Shown one piece after another: positions 1-11,106 of a stretch of DNA of 64,000 nucleotides (its first letter is position 1; the number at the start of each line of letters is the position of its first letter). The notes beneath the pieces were generated by a model. The model was not told where the DNA came from. It saw nothing but the letters and a program-made list of their open reading frames with translations, and ran no database searches. This DNA is from Tragulus kanchil. Its lineage: Eukaryota > Chordata > Mammalia > Artiodactyla > Tragulidae. The position numbers and the translations under genes are program-made. The stretch lies in contig JAIOJX010000027.1 in NCBI GenBank assembly GCA_022376925.1, positions 17,935,471-17,999,470 on the forward strand. Reading direction: 5' to 3'.

Positions 1-15
1 ATGTTTGTATTAAAT

Positions 16-202
16 CAGGGGTCCTCAGTCTCCAGAATCTAATGTCTGATGATATGATGCAATAAGAAAAGAAATAAAGTGCACAGTAAAGGTAATGCAC
101 TCGAATCATCCCAAAACCTCTCCCCAGCCCCGACCCTGGTCCACGGAAAAACTGTCTTCCACGAAACTGGTCTCTGATGCCAAAGAGGCTGGGGGACTGC
201 TG
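16..202 (+). mobile_element. hAT-type DNA transposon fossil, internally deleted
   Basis: It opens with CAGGGGTCC and closes with GGGGGACTGCTG, the imperfect terminal inverted repeats of a well-known old mammalian non-autonomous hAT family. The interior (AATAAAGTGCACAGTAAA, then GTCTTCCACGAAACTGGTC) follows the consensus as I remember it. The middle is missing. No clean 8-bp target duplication is visible. Exact family not assigned. Confidence 0.7.
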
Positions 203-1287
203 TTAAGTGATATATTCCCTTTATTGTCCTTTTTTTAGCTGGAACCTAAGATTTCTGAGTGGGACTCATTGCTTCGATAGGACAAAGTTCTATCTAAACA
301 GGCTCTCACAACCTGCAGAAATATGACAAGAATAATTAGAAATAATCATTAATTTTAAAAAAAGAAAAAAGCATGTAAGTTACTGAATCACAGACAATTG
401 CTAGTTTAAAATTTTGAGAATTCCATCACTCTGTCAGAATGATTTCACCTCCACATCTCTTCTACAAAACAAACCTGTATGTGTTCATTTGTGTGAATTC
501 AATCCCCCCTACCTTGTTCCCAAGAAGCTGTTCAAAGAATCATGGCAAGAAACACCTTTAAGAGGACGCTGCCCTTGATTGTGTTTATGGGAGGCCCATT
601 TTTATTTCAGTGAGACGATCTGCGTTCATTCCTGAATGTTTCCTGGTGGGGCTCACGAGCGCTACAGTCAGCGCCCGGGGCCTGGGTTTTAGGTAAGTGG
701 ACAGTGAAGCAGTTCTGACAGCTTGTGATCACCCCGCGTGTCCCTGGCAACCCTCGGGGCCATTTTCCATGCCATTCAGTTAAAGGAGTTTCCATCATGA
801 CTAACACTCTGTGCTCTGAAGCGCTTTCATCACAGGGTGCAGTGAGGCATTATTTTAAAATAGAAATGCCTGTAAGAAAACCCTCCGTTTCCCTCCCATT
901 GTGAGGTGTGCCTTCTGGAGGACATCACCCAGACACTGTCCACGTTCTCCCTCGACTCCTGACGGCATCTGTGGTTCTCCTGTGAGGTCAACTTTTAAAG
1001 TCCAGAAGAGAAAAGGGACAGGAAGCTTTCTGGGTATCTCTGAGTCTTTGGCCTGGCCACTGGGACCTTCCTCCCTCTCTCTGTACATCTCACTTTCCAG
1101 GCTCAAGAAAATACTTAAAATGCAACATTATTGCAAGAACTGCAAAAGGGTGAAACAGCTAGCCGGCTGCCCTAACTTTTCTATGTATTTGACAAAAAAA
1201 AAAAAAAAAATCGGCCCTTTATGTATTTTGGGAACTCACCTCTCATGCCTCATTAATTTATAAATCTTAATATAACCACTATTGTGT
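203..1287. other. Unassigned unique sequence
   Basis: No gene or recognised repeat is seen. There is a short A-tract near 1194-1210. The open frames here lack domain, signal-peptide or splice-site support. The last ~200 bases fall inside the first tandem duplication. Confidence 0.5.
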
Positions 1288-1424
1288 GTCCACAGCATTC
1301 TCCAGGCAAGAATCCTACAGCAGGTGGCCACGGCCTCCTCCAGGGGGGCTTCCTGTCCCAGGGATGGAACCCACCTTTCTTACATCATCTGTATTGGTAA
1401 GCAGGCTCTTTACCACTGGCACCA
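1288..1424 (-). mobile_element. Bov-tA SINE fragment
   Basis: Antisense Bov-tA body: the left part matches the reverse complement of the ATTCTTGCCTGGAGAAT segment and the right part the tRNA-like head (GCTCTTTACCACTGGCACC). It is diverged and lacks the far 3' tail. Confidence 0.7.
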
Positions 1425-1502
1425 TGAAATACAGGCTATCTATACATCTATGAATTTAAAGGCTCTATATGGATTTTAATGTATCCTCTAACGTATCCTC
1501 TA

Positions 1503-1699
1503 ATGGCTCAGTCAGTAAAGAATCTGACTACAATACAGGAGACGCGGGTTCTACCCCTGGGTTGGAAGATCCTCTGGAGGAGGAGACGGCAACCCACTCC
1601 AGCCTTCTTGCCTGGAGACCCCCGCGGCCGGCGGAGCCTGGGGGGCTGCCGTCCGTGGGGGTCACAAAAGTCAGACGTGACTCAGCAACAGAAACAACA
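1503..1699 (+). mobile_element. Bov-tA SINE
   Basis: Reads ATGGCTCAGTCAGTAAAGAA, then GGGTTCTACCCCTGGGTTGG and ACCCACTCCAGCCTTCTTGC, ending in GTCAGACGTGACTCAGCAAC. This is the tRNA-Glu-like head and body of Bov-tA. Copy 2 (2591-2787) is closer to the usual family sequence at several bases, so some bases here look like errors. Confidence 0.9.
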
Positions 1700-2375
1700 A
1701 TGTTGGCCTCCAATGATTCTCAAACTAGAATTTCTTGAGCAAAACGATTTTATCCAAAGCTAAAGAGGCCCATTCAGTCATAGGCATCCAAGAAAGGAAA
1801 TGGAATTTCCTCCTGATGTTCTTCCTTTCAAGTTCAAAAAAGGGATCAGACAAATTTCTACATGAAAAGCCTTTATGTTTCAGCAGCAAATAGATGGAGC
1901 CTGGACTGCCACACAGACACAGATCTCTTCGTTTCTGTAGCTCATAAGCCCTTCCAAATGACAATTGTTCTAAACAAACATGAGTCACAGGAAATGTTTG
2001 TATTTGCTCCACCGATTCAGTTGAGTTCACCTTTCGGCAATTAGCGGTGTTCCGATGCACGAAACTCTTGAATAACATGTGCTCGCTTACTTTTCAATAT
2101 TTTGAACAGCATGTCCTTACTTCCAAAAAGCACAATGTATTTTTTAAATAAAGGATCTTCTTCACACCAGGATCATCTCACTTTCCAGGCTAAAAAAAAT
2201 ACTTAAAATGCAACATTATTGCAAGAACTGCAAAAGGGTGAAACAGCTAGCCGGCTGCCCTAACTTTTCTATGTATTTGACAAAAAAAAAAAAAAAAATC
2301 GGCCCTTTATGTATTTTGGGAACTCACCTCTCATGCCTCATTAATTTATAAATCTTAATATAACCACTATTGTGT

Positions 2376-2512
2376 GTCCACAGCATTCTCCAGGCAAGAA
2401 TCCTACAGCAGGTGGCCACGGCCTCCTCCAGGGGGGCTTCCTGTCCCAGGGATGGAACCCACCTTTCTTACATCATCTGTATTGGTAAGCAGGCTCTTTA
2501 CCACTGGCACCA
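2376..2512 (-). mobile_element. Bov-tA SINE fragment (copy in duplication 1)
   Basis: Second copy of the fragment at 1288-1424, offset 1088. It is not an independent insertion. Confidence 0.7.
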
Positions 2513-2590
2513 TGAAATACAGGCTATCTATACATCTATGAATTTAAAGGCTCTATATGGATTTTAATGTATCCTCTAACGTATCCTCTA

Positions 2591-2787
2591 ATGGCTCAGT
2601 CAGTAAAGAATCTGACTACAATACAGGAGACGCGGGTTCTACCCCTGGGTTGGAAGATCCTCTGGAGGAGGAAACGGCAACCCACTCCAGTCTTCTTGCC
2701 TGGAGACTCCCGCGGCCAGAGGAGCCTGGGGGGCTGCAGTCCGTGGGGGTCACAAAAAGTCAGACGTGACTCAGCAACAGAAACAAC
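2591..2787 (+). mobile_element. Bov-tA SINE (copy in duplication 1)
   Basis: Second copy of the element at 1503-1699. Here the body reads GGAAACGGCAACCCACTCCA and CAGAGGAGCCTGG, nearer to family consensus than copy 1. Confidence 0.9.
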
Positions 2788-3707
2788 AATGTTGGCCTCC
2801 AATGATTCTCAAACTAGAATTTCTTGAGCAAAACGATTTTATCCAAAGCTAAAGAGGCCCATTCAGTCATAGGCATCCAAGAAAGGAAATGGAATTTCCT
2901 CCTGATGTTCTTCCTTTCAAGTTCAAAAAAGGGATCAGACAAATTTCTACATGAAAAGCCTTTATGTTTCAGCAGCAAATAGATGGAGCCTGGACTGCCA
3001 CACAGACACAGATCTCTTCGTTTCTGTAGCTCATAAGCCCTTCCAAATGACAATTGTTCTAAACAAACATGAGTCACAGGGAAATGTTTGTATTTGCTCC
3101 ACCGATTCAGTTGAGTTCACCTTTCGGCAATTAGCGGTGTTCCGATGCACGAAACTCTTGAATAACATGTGCTCGCTTACTTTTTCAATATTTTTGAACA
3201 GCATGTCCTTACTTCCAAAAAGCACAATGTATTTTTTTAAATAAAGGATCTTCTTCACACCAGGATCATTCCTTTGTTGTTCTACGTAATACTCCATCAT
3301 CACGAATCACATGATGCTGATGATATTAACATCATAGATGAAAACATTGTGCCACAGCAGTATCTGGATGCAAATCATTCTAGTCTACATCACCGATACT
3401 TTTTCTTTTGTAACATAAATTAAACAAAAAAAAAGGTTAAGTAAAAGAGCTCCCTATCTAAGCCCCTTTATCTCCACGACTCACATTCTCCCAAACCTTC
3501 CTTATCTCCCAAAGTCCTACCCAGGAAAAAGAAATGCATTTATAAGAAGACAGATTTTGCTGATAGGCTTTTCATCCTCCTTCCTTCCTGTCTTTCTGAT
3601 GAATAGTTGAGTAAAAGATTCTGTATATATGACAATAGTTACGTGCAGACTGGAAATTTCATTGTCTTTCTATTTCTTTGTCTTAAACTTCTCCTTTGCA
3701 TTATGTT

Positions 3708-3880
3708 GGGCTTCCCAGGTGGCTCAGACAGTAAAGAATCTGCCTGCAATGCAGGAGACCCTAATTTGACCCCCGGGTGGGGAGGATCCCCCGGAGAAGA
3801 GGACGGCTACCCGCTCCAGTATCGTTGCCTGGAGAATCCCGTGCACAGAGGAGCCTGCTGGGCTGCAGTCCATGTGGCAG
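3708..3880 (+). mobile_element. Bov-tA SINE, 3'-truncated
   Basis: Starts GGGCTTCCCAGGTGGCTCAG with the pol III promoter-bearing tRNA-like head, followed by the CTCCAGTATCGTTGCCTGGA body. It stops after GCTGCAGTCCATGTGGCAG, short of the usual AAAGAGTCGGACACGACT end. Confidence 0.9.
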
Positions 3881-4312
3881 ATAGACCCCGCGGTACAGTG
3901 CAACACGGCCTCTTCTTTGCACCGGATTTGGTCCACTCTCAGCTGGAGCTCTCTGGGAAAGAGAGTGGAAACCGGCAAACGCGACGCAGGTGCGGCATCC
4001 ATGCCTGCGGTCTGGGTGTAGCACTCCCTGATAAACTGACTCCAGGGTCTTCTGTTTAAACACAAAGCCTGGGAAGTTCTCAGCACAGAAGCTAGATGGG
4101 TAGCCATTGCGATCAGCACTTTCTAGAAAAAAAGATGTTTTAGAGAAGGGGGGTTAGTTACCCGGATGGACGACGTATTTTCAATATAATCCGTTGGAAA
4201 ATAGGCTTACTTCCTTAAAACAATTTTTCTCAGGTGGCCATTGCTGAGGACATTGTATATCTCAGGAGACTGCTCTAAAAATCTTTTGATTAAATTCGTG
4301 ACTGTGAGGTTC

Positions 4313-4376
4313 CCAATTACCCCAAGATTTTTTAGTACCTTTCGGCAATTACCCCATCATAAAGATGAAAACCATT
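4313..4376. other. Garbled junction of duplication 2
   Basis: Neither arm matches cleanly here. Positions 4337-4351 repeat the 15-mer ACCTTTCGGCAATTA of 3119-3133, about 100 bases upstream of the shared unit in the real order. The segment looks like a compressed, error-laden copy of 3119-3217. Confidence 0.6.
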
Positions 4377-4866
4377 AAAAGCACAATGTATTTTTTTAAA
4401 TAAAGGATCTTCTTCACACCAGGATCATTCCTTTGTTGTTCTACGTAATACTCCATCATCACGAATCACATGATGCTGATGATATTAACATCATAGATGA
4501 AAACATTGTGCCACAGCAGTATCTGGATGCAAATCATTCTAGTCTACATCACCGATACTTTTTCTTTTGTAACATAAATTAAACAAAAAAAAAGGTTAAG
4601 TAAAAGAGCTCCCTATCTAAGCCCCTTTATCTCCACGACTCACATTCTCCCAAACCTTCCTTATCTCCCAAAGTCCTACCCAGGAAAAAGAAATGCATTT
4701 ATAAGAAGACAGATTTTGCTGATAGGCTTTTCATCCTCCTTCCTTCCTGTCTTTCTGATGAATAGTTGAGTAAAAGATTCTGTATATATGACAATAGTTA
4801 CGTGCAGACTGGAAATTTCATTGTCTTTCTATTTCTTTGTCTTAAACTTCTCCTTTGCATTATGTT

Positions 4867-5039
4867 GGGCTTCCCAGGTGGCTCAGACAGTAAAGAATCT
4901 GCCTGCAATGCAGGAGACCCTAATTTGACCCCCGGGTGGGGAGGATCCCCCGGAGAAGAGGACGGCTACCCGCTCCAGTATCGTTGCCTGGAGAATCCCG
5001 TGCACAGAGGAGCCTGCTGGGCTGCAGTCCATGTGGCAG
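4867..5039 (+). mobile_element. Bov-tA SINE (copy in duplication 2)
   Basis: Second copy of 3708-3880, offset 1159. It is truncated at the same base, so it is not an independent insertion. Confidence 0.9.
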
Positions 5040-5516
5040 ATAGACCCCGCGGTACAGTGCAACACGGCCTCTTCTTTGCACCGGATTTGGTCCACTCTCA
5101 GCTGGAGCTCTCTGGGAAAGAGAGTGGAAACCGGCAAACGCGACGCAGGTGCGGCATCCATGCCTGCGGTCTGGGTGTAGCACTCCCTGATAAACTGACT
5201 CCAGGGTCTTCTGTTTAAACACAAAGCCTGGGAAGTTCTCAGCACAGAAGCTAGATGGGTAGCCATTGCGATCAGCACTTTCTAGAAAAAAAGATGTTTT
5301 AGAGAAGGGGGGTTAGTTACCCGGATGGACGACGTATTTTCAATATAATCCGTTGGAAAATAGGCTTACTTCCTTAAAACAATTTTTCTCAGGTGGCCAT
5401 TGCTGAGGACATTGTATATCTCAGGAGACTGCTCTAAAACTCTTTTGATTAAATTTGTGACAGTGAGATTCCCAAGGACCCCAAAGTGTTTATCCTAACA
5501 ATTTTAATGTATAAAT

Positions 5517-5748
5517 CAAGGGTCTGTAGACTATGGTCTTCCAGTCAAAAAGCCTGTTTTCATAAATAACCTTTCATGGAACACACTTATTTTTTTTTTT
5601 TTTCATATCATCTATGACTGCCATTGAGCTACTATCACAGAGTTAAATTGTGACATAGACCCTATGAGGCCCCCCTCCAGACGTAAAATACTGACTACCT
5701 GCCCCTTAAAGGAAAATACTTGCCAACACCTGGTACAGATGATCAGCC
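5517..5748 (+). mobile_element. Ancient hAT (Charlie-like) transposon fossil
   Basis: Landmarks in order: GTCTGTAGACTATGGTC, CTGTTTTCATAAATAA, TCATGGAACACACTTA, a T-tract at 5590-5603, TCTATGACTGCC, ACAGAGTTAAATTGTGACATAGACC, and TGCCAACACCTGG. This is the familiar order of an old non-autonomous mammalian hAT. Family name not assigned. Confidence 0.65.
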
Positions 5749-5801
5749 TTTTTTGACTCAGCTGAAAATGAAGTGATATATTCAAATATTTAAAAGTTTC
5801 A

Positions 5802-6040
5802 GGGCTTCCCTGGTGGTCCAGTGGGTGAGGACACCGCCTTGCAGTGCAAGGGGCATTGGTTCGATCCCTGGCCTGGGAAGATCCCATGTGCCGCGGAGCG
5901 GCTGGACCAATGTGTCCAACTACTGAGCCGGAGCTCTGGAGTGCATGCGCCCAGAGCCAGTGCTCTGTGACAACAGAGGCCACTGCGATGGGAGACCCAC
6001 ACAGACCAAAGAACAAAGATGGATAAAAATAGATAAATGA
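5802..6040 (+). mobile_element. CHR-type tRNA-derived SINE
   Basis: Starts GGGCTTCCCTGGTGGTCCAG with the box B region GGTTCGATCCC, continues through GCGCCCAGAGCCAGTGCTCT-type body, and ends in GAACAAAGATGGATAAAAATAGATAAATG. Essentially full length. Confidence 0.85.
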
Positions 6041-6978
6041 AAGACCAGTAGAAGTACTTCCCTGCCCCCCAAGTTTTAGATACAGAAGACAAGTGAATAC
6101 TTTCCTTACAGAGCTGAAATGTAGTTTCGTTTAGACAGAAGAAAAGAATTAAATACATGCATCTGCACTCTAATTTTTTTTAAGCCCTGAAGCATTTCAA
6201 TGATGCTCCTTAATAAGACTTCGAAGAATTTCCCAATTCATCTCACAGATGGGACTGAATTTTAGCAGAGGCTCTTTACTGGAACTCTGCTATCTTTGGG
6301 CTGGTGGGGAGCGGGGGACAGAGGGCTCAAAATAAGAACGTCTCTTCCCTTTGGCAAAGAAGAAGACAGCGGTCCCATCTTTGACAAATCAACAGGCACA
6401 CAAATTCCATTTCGGTCCACAAGGCAACCGATGAATCTGGGGTGTTAGTATTAATATTATTATTTCAGTTGCTGGGGAGTTACTTACATCACTCTGCCAT
6501 TGAATTTCAGAATTAGATGAGGCAGGATATGCATGGGTTGTGATTTCATTAACAACCAAATTATCTGTTCAATCCAATGCAAGCCAAGCCACGGGACTCT
6601 TTCCAGCTCTTGTATTGATTTTGTTCTTTCTGCTGCAAAATGAATGCTCGCGGTTTCAAGGGGATGCACAGAAGTAGGGCCAGTTATGTGCCTCACCCAC
6701 TGCATCTGTTTGGAGATATGTGCATCGACAATCTGACACCAAACAAGGAGGAAGGGCCTGTGTTTTTAAAATATTAATAGATGTGCAGGCAAGTTCACGG
6801 ACTACTCCTGTCCTTGCAAATTAAAATCTCTCCTGGAGAAGCGAGCTGGCCAGTTAAATTGTTCTCTGCCAGAGCAAACACGAAGACAAGATGTAGTGCT
6901 CAGAGGAAAAGCCATCCATCAGTATCGCTGTTACATGTCTCTGGACTCCATCACTTCATATGAGAAGGTGACGTCAAG
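6041..6978. other. Unassigned unique sequence
   Basis: No gene or young repeat recognised. It is AT-rich in places (ATTAATATTATTATTTC near 6449) and has no supported open frame. Confidence 0.5.
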
Positions 6979-6987
6979 GATAATTAT

Positions 6988-7135
6988 CAGGGACTTCCCT
7001 GGTGATCCAGTGGTTAAGAATCTGGCTTCCAATGCAAGGGATGCAGGTTCAATCCCTAGCCTGGGAACTAAGATCCCACACGCCTCAGGACAACAAAGCC
7101 CACATGCCACAAATAAGACCCGATACAGCCAAATA
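6988..7135 (+). mobile_element. Short CHR-type tRNA SINE with target duplication
   Basis: Head GGACTTCCCTGGTGATCCAG, box B GGTTCAATCCC, then ACTAAGATCCCACACGCC and a short tail. It is flanked by the 9-bp direct repeat GATAATTAT at 6979-6987 and 7136-7144, as expected for L1-driven insertion. Confidence 0.85.
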
Positions 7136-7197
7136 GATAATTATTGAATAATTATCCCTACACAGGTAGATTTCAAGACTCTGACAGAAGAAAGGTA

Positions 7198-7412
7198 GGC
7201 TTTCCCAGTGGCTCAGCAGTAAAGAATCTGCCTGCCAATTCAGGAGACATGGGCTCGATCCCTGGGTCAGGAAGATCTCCTGGAGAAAGTAATGGCAACC
7301 CATTCCAGTATTCTTGCCTGGGAAATGCCATGGACAGAGGGGCCTGGTGGGCTACAGTCCATGGGGTCACCAAAGAGTTGGAAATGACTTAGCAACTAAA
7401 CAACAACAACAA
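7198..7412 (+). mobile_element. Full-length Bov-tA SINE with target duplication
   Basis: Complete head-to-tail Bov-tA (GCTTTCCCAGTGGCTCAGCA to GGAAATGACTTAGCAAC, then an AAC-rich tail). It is flanked by the exact 10-bp repeat AAGAAAGGTA at 7188-7197 and 7413-7422. Only ~50 bases separate it from the SINE upstream, in the same orientation. Confidence 0.92.
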
Positions 7413-7667
7413 AAGAAAGGTATGGTAAAGTCTAACCTCAAAGATAAAGAGCACCTTGAAACTTTGAAATGTTTATCAGCAACGTTCAAAATCAGTGAAA
7501 ACATCTCCAAACTTGTTGAAGACATTTTCAGCCACCTGCGGTCTACAACGTGAATTTTGGCAGTAGATTAGAGAAGGCTGTACTAACACAAAATCATTCT
7601 CTGGTTTTCAGCGATGAAATGAAAGAAAAATAAGGTTGTAAGCTTTTTGAATTCCTACTTTTATTTT

Positions 7668-7840
7668 TTGTTGCCATGTAGGGGCTTTCTCGACTGGTGA
7701 TGATGGGGGCTCCTCTCAAGCGGCAGTGGGTGGGCTTAGCTGCCCTGAAGCACGTGGACTCCTCCGGGACCACAGATAGCGCCTGGGTCCTCTGCGTGGG
7801 CAGGGTGGAGTCTCATCTACCGGACCACCAGGGAAGTGCC
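7668..7840 (-). mobile_element. Degenerate CHR-type SINE
   Basis: Antisense element. The head is at the right (GGACCACCAGGGAAGTGCC) and the body GGGGCTTTCTCGACTGG lies to the left beside a T-rich tail (TTTTATTTTTTG). Much of the interior is diverged. Confidence 0.65.
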
Positions 7841-8289
7841 CTCTCTGGCATTCGAGAGTGAGGAAGCGCCCGTCCCCACCCAGTACCTGGTCTGAATCCT
7901 GTACCCCCGTCTCCAGCCACTCCTGGTTCTGACCTGAACCACGGAGGGACTTCCAGGCATGTGTGTAAATACCCACCTGTCGGGTAGAAGGGCCTGCCAC
8001 GCTCCCCCGCATCTTTGCTCTGCCAAATACCTACCTTGGTCTTCTCCTCGAACCTACCCATCTGGAGAAAATCTCAGGAGGCCTGGCCTGGAAGAAGATC
8101 AGGGCTGTTTTGGGAAAAACATTCCCAGTTCTGGATCCTAGGAATACTGTCAAGAAGGGACACAGAGGTACCTGGGAATGTCTCCTCTTACTTAGTCCTT
8201 GCTCCCTGGAGAGAGAAATCCAGACTAAGGACAGAACTGCATCTTCTGGAGTATAACTCTTGGGAGTTTGAGATTAACAGATGCTCACT

Positions 8290-8461
8290 ATTATATATAA
8301 AATAAACAGTAAGGACCTCCTGACTAGTACAGGGAAGTTGGTTTAATATTTTATGATAGCCTATCATGGAAAAGAATCTGAAAAAGAATAAACATGTATA
8401 TATGCATAATAACTGTACACCTGAAGCATTGTAAATCAGTTATACTTTGATTTAAAAAGTA
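8290..8461 (+). mobile_element. L1 3' end (artiodactyl L1)
   Basis: Contains AATGGAAAAGAATCTG-like sequence (ATGGAAAAGAATCTGAAAAA), then a run of TATATAT, TGTACACCTGAAGCATTGTA and AATCAGTTATACTTTGATTT, the usual last ~170 bases of the artiodactyl L1 3' UTR. Confidence 0.85.
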
Positions 8462-8750
8462 CACACATAAAATTAACTAACGAAAGAATAAATCAGTGAA
8501 GTGAGAACTTGGGCGGGCTGGCTGGTCTCTCCACGTCCATGTTTCTGTGACAGAAGTGTCTACCTTTGCAACTTCCGTGGATTCTCTACGTGCCTTTAAA
8601 GTATCATTTAGGACATATTTCACTCTCAGCTTACGGCGTTTGACAGATTTCATAGATTAGAGAATTTAACACAAAATCATTCTCTGGTTTTCAGAGATGA
8701 AATGAAAGAAAAATAAGGTTGTAAGCTTTTTGAATTCCTACTTTTATTTT

Positions 8751-8923
8751 TTGTTGCCATGTAGGGGCTTTCTCGACTGGTGATGATGGGGGCTCCTCTC
8801 AAGCGGCAGTGGGTGGGCTTAGCTGCCCTGAAGCACGTGGACTCCTCCGGGACCACAGATAGCGCCTGGGTCCTCTGCGTGGGCAGGGTGGAGTCTCATC
8901 TACCGGACCACCAGGGAAGTGCC
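8751..8923 (-). mobile_element. Degenerate CHR-type SINE (copy in duplication 3)
   Basis: Second copy of 7668-7840, offset 1083. Confidence 0.65.
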
Positions 8924-9372
8924 CTCTCTGGCATTCGAGAGTGAGGAAGCGCCCGTCCCCACCCAGTACCTGGTCTGAATCCTGTACCCCCGTCTCCAGC
9001 CACTCCTGGTTCTGACCTGAACCACGGAGGGACTTCCAGGCATGTGTGTAAATACCCACCTGTCGGGTAGAAGGGCCTGCCACGCTCCCCCGCATCTTTG
9101 CTCTGCCAAATACCTACCTTGGTCTTCTCCTCGAACCTACCCATCTGGAGAAAATCTCAGGAGGCCTGGCCTGGAAGAAGATCAGGGCTGTTTTGGGAAA
9201 AACATTCCCAGTTCTGGATCCTAGGAATACTGTCAAGAAGGGACACAGAGGTACCTGGGAATGTCTCCTCTTACTTAGTCCTTGCTCCCTGGAGAGAGAA
9301 ATCCAGACTAAGGACAGAACTGCATCTTCTGGAGTATAACTCTTGGGAGTTTGAGATTAACAGATGCTCACT

Positions 9373-9544
9373 ATTATATATAAAATAAACAGTAAGGACC
9401 TCCTGACTAGTACAGGGAAGTTGGTTTAATATTTTATGATAGCCTATCATGGAAAAGAATCTGAAAAAGAATAAACATGTATATATGCATAATAACTGTA
9501 CACCTGAAGCATTGTAAATCAGTTATACTTTGATTTAAAAAGTA
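9373..9544 (+). mobile_element. L1 3' end (copy in duplication 3)
   Basis: Second copy of 8290-8461, offset 1083. Confidence 0.85.
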
Positions 9545-10011
9545 CACACATAAAATTAACTAACGAAAGAATAAATCAGTGAAGTGAGACCTTGGGCGGG
9601 GCTGGCTGGTCTCTCCACGTCCATGTTTCTGTGACAGAAGTGTCTACCTTTGCAACTTCCCGCCGTGGATTCTCTACGTGCCTTTAAAGTATCATTTAGG
9701 ACATATTTCACTCTCAGCTAGGGTAGAGAGGATGACTTTGGTCATATGGTATTGAACAGCATTTCATAACAGCAGAGATCAAAGTTCCAAACTGATGAGA
9801 ACAAATCCAATCGCCTGTGCCTTCTGTGATTATTTTGAGAAGGATTTATTGGATTTGGCACGGATTCCTGCATGGAGGCCACCGCCGACCAGCATGGATT
9901 CCTCTTTACCCAGACAAGAGAGTCATGGTATCCGGTATTCAGCCATGAGCAGTGGACATACCACCTCTTTATGTGCATATGTTCAGGTTTAGATCTTATA
10001 CAAAAATGAAA

Positions 10012-10188
10012 CTGTTAGTTGTTCAGTCGTGTCTGACTCTTTGAGACCCCATGGACCGTAGCCTGCGAGGCTCCTCTGTCTGTGAGATTCTCCAGGCGAG
10101 AATCCTGGGGTGGGCTGCCCTTTCCTGCTCCAGGGGACCATCCCAACCCAGTATCTCCCGGAGAGTCCGACCTGTCTGAGCCACCAAG
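10012..10188 (-). mobile_element. Bov-tA SINE, left arm of an inverted pair
   Basis: Antisense: GTTGTTCAGTCGTGTCTGAC at the left (tail side) and CTGAGCCACCAAG at the right (head side). It abuts the next SINE head to head with essentially no spacer. Rich in CpG. Confidence 0.9.
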
Positions 10189-10405
10189 GCTTCTCAGGTG
10201 GCGCTGGGGGTAAAGACCCCGCCTGGCAATGCAGGCGACTGTAACAAACATGGGTTTGATCCCTGCGTCCAGAAGACCCCCTGGAGGAGGGCAGGCTAGC
10301 CCACTCCAGTATTCTTGCCTGGAGAACCCCCCGGACAGAGGAGCCTGGCGGGCACAGTCTCTGGGGCCACAAAGAGCCGCACACGACTGGAGCGACGTCG
10401 CACAG
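10189..10405 (+). mobile_element. Bov-tA SINE, right arm of an inverted pair
   Basis: Sense: head GCTTCTCAGGTGGCGCTGGG, body ACTCCAGTATTCTTGCCTGG, end AAAGAGCCGCACACGACTGG. With the upstream element it forms a ~390-bp imperfect palindrome. Confidence 0.9.
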
Positions 10406-10689
10406 ACGTCGCATGTTCGCACTGATGCTCATTTGGCAGACGCTGATTTCAGAAAGAACCTCTCCTGTGGGTGTGCTTCGCTGCGGTGCTCTCAGCATCT
10501 TCTGAGAGAATCGTCTCCAGTTCTTGACCCTAATAAAGTCACATGGTTGTTAGAGACATGCTCTGGGCCTGAAAAAATGCCAATTCATAGAGAATATTCA
10601 AGATTCATAGAAAATTGCGTACTGAACTCAGCCTTTGTACTTCTCGGAAAGACCTTGGCCTGAGGCAGTTTTCTTCAGAACAGGAATCT

Positions 10690-11106
10690 CAAGGGTCGTG
10701 TGCAGAGACATGGATGGACCCAGTCTGTCATGCAGAGAGACGTAAGTTGGAAGGAGAGAAACAGTGAATTTTAACGTATCCATGTGGAATCTAGAAAAAA
10801 ATGGTACTGATGAGCCAGTTTGCAGGGCAGGAATAGAGATGCAGACATAGAGATCACATACATGGATGGGAGCAGAGGCTGAGACAGACTGAGACAGTAA
10901 GGCACAGGTACACTGCCCTGCGAACAACAGCTAGCCAGGGGGAGCTGGGCTCCGTGCTGTGCAGGGACCAGAGGGGTGGGAGGGGTGGAGGTGGGAGGGA
11001 GCGCCCAGGGGAGGGGCATATGCACACCTGTGGCCATTCACACTCTTGTACAGCAGAAACTAACACAACACTGTAAAGCAACAATGCTCCATTTTTAAAA
11101 AAAGAG
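10690..11106 (+). mobile_element. L1 3' UTR (artiodactyl L1)
   Basis: Typical order: ATGGATGGACCCAGTCTGTC, GGAATAGAGATGCAGACATA, the G-rich tract at 10973-10999, GGCATATGCACACCTG, ACAGCAGAAACTAACACAAC and ACTGTAAAGCAACAATG, then an A-tract. It is 5'-truncated, as most L1 copies are. The G-tract fits a four-run G-quadruplex pattern on the L1 sense strand. Confidence 0.88.

Larger units (their letters stand above)
1089..3269. repeat. Tandem duplication 1 (unit ~1.09 kb)
   Basis: Copy 1 is 1089-2176 and copy 2 is 2177-3269, offset 1088. The copies are almost identical. Towards its 3' end copy 1 has shorter homopolymers than copy 2 (A4/A5 near 1668/2756, G2/G3 near 1990/3079, T runs near 2090/3182). 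A few substitutions cluster in the Bov-tA at 1588-1655. Likely an unmerged contig overlap. Confidence 0.96.
3119..5489. repeat. Tandem duplication 2 (unit ~1.16 kb)
   Basis: The clear copies are 3217-4312 and 4377-5470, offset 1159. They are essentially identical until the last ~60 bases of copy 1, where mismatches rise (4280-4312 against 5440-5470). Unmatched patchwork at 4313-4376 joins them. The first ~50 bases also occur at the end of duplication 1, giving three copies of that segment (near 2129, 3221 and 4380). Confidence 0.95.
7584..9719. repeat. Tandem duplication 3 (unit ~1.08 kb)
   Basis: Copy 1 is 7584-8628 and copy 2 is 8667-9719, offset 1083. A non-matching junction lies at ~8630-8666. 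Copy 1 has lost bases near its 3' end (one G in GGGCGGGG; CCG before GTGGATTC). Confidence 0.95.

Noticed and set aside
3724..5278. Identical 131- and 150-codon open frames at two places, which could look like a duplicated gene family
   Set aside because: They lie across a Bov-tA SINE in both strands and are identical only because the DNA is duplicated. The same holds for the pairs near 7716/8799, 12980/14091, 31818/32914, 37733/38877 and 56754/57894.
5802..7412. tRNA gene-like heads with box B sequence (GGTTCGATCCC)
   Set aside because: They belong to tRNA-derived SINEs with SINE bodies and tails. No cloverleaf with an acceptor stem is seen.
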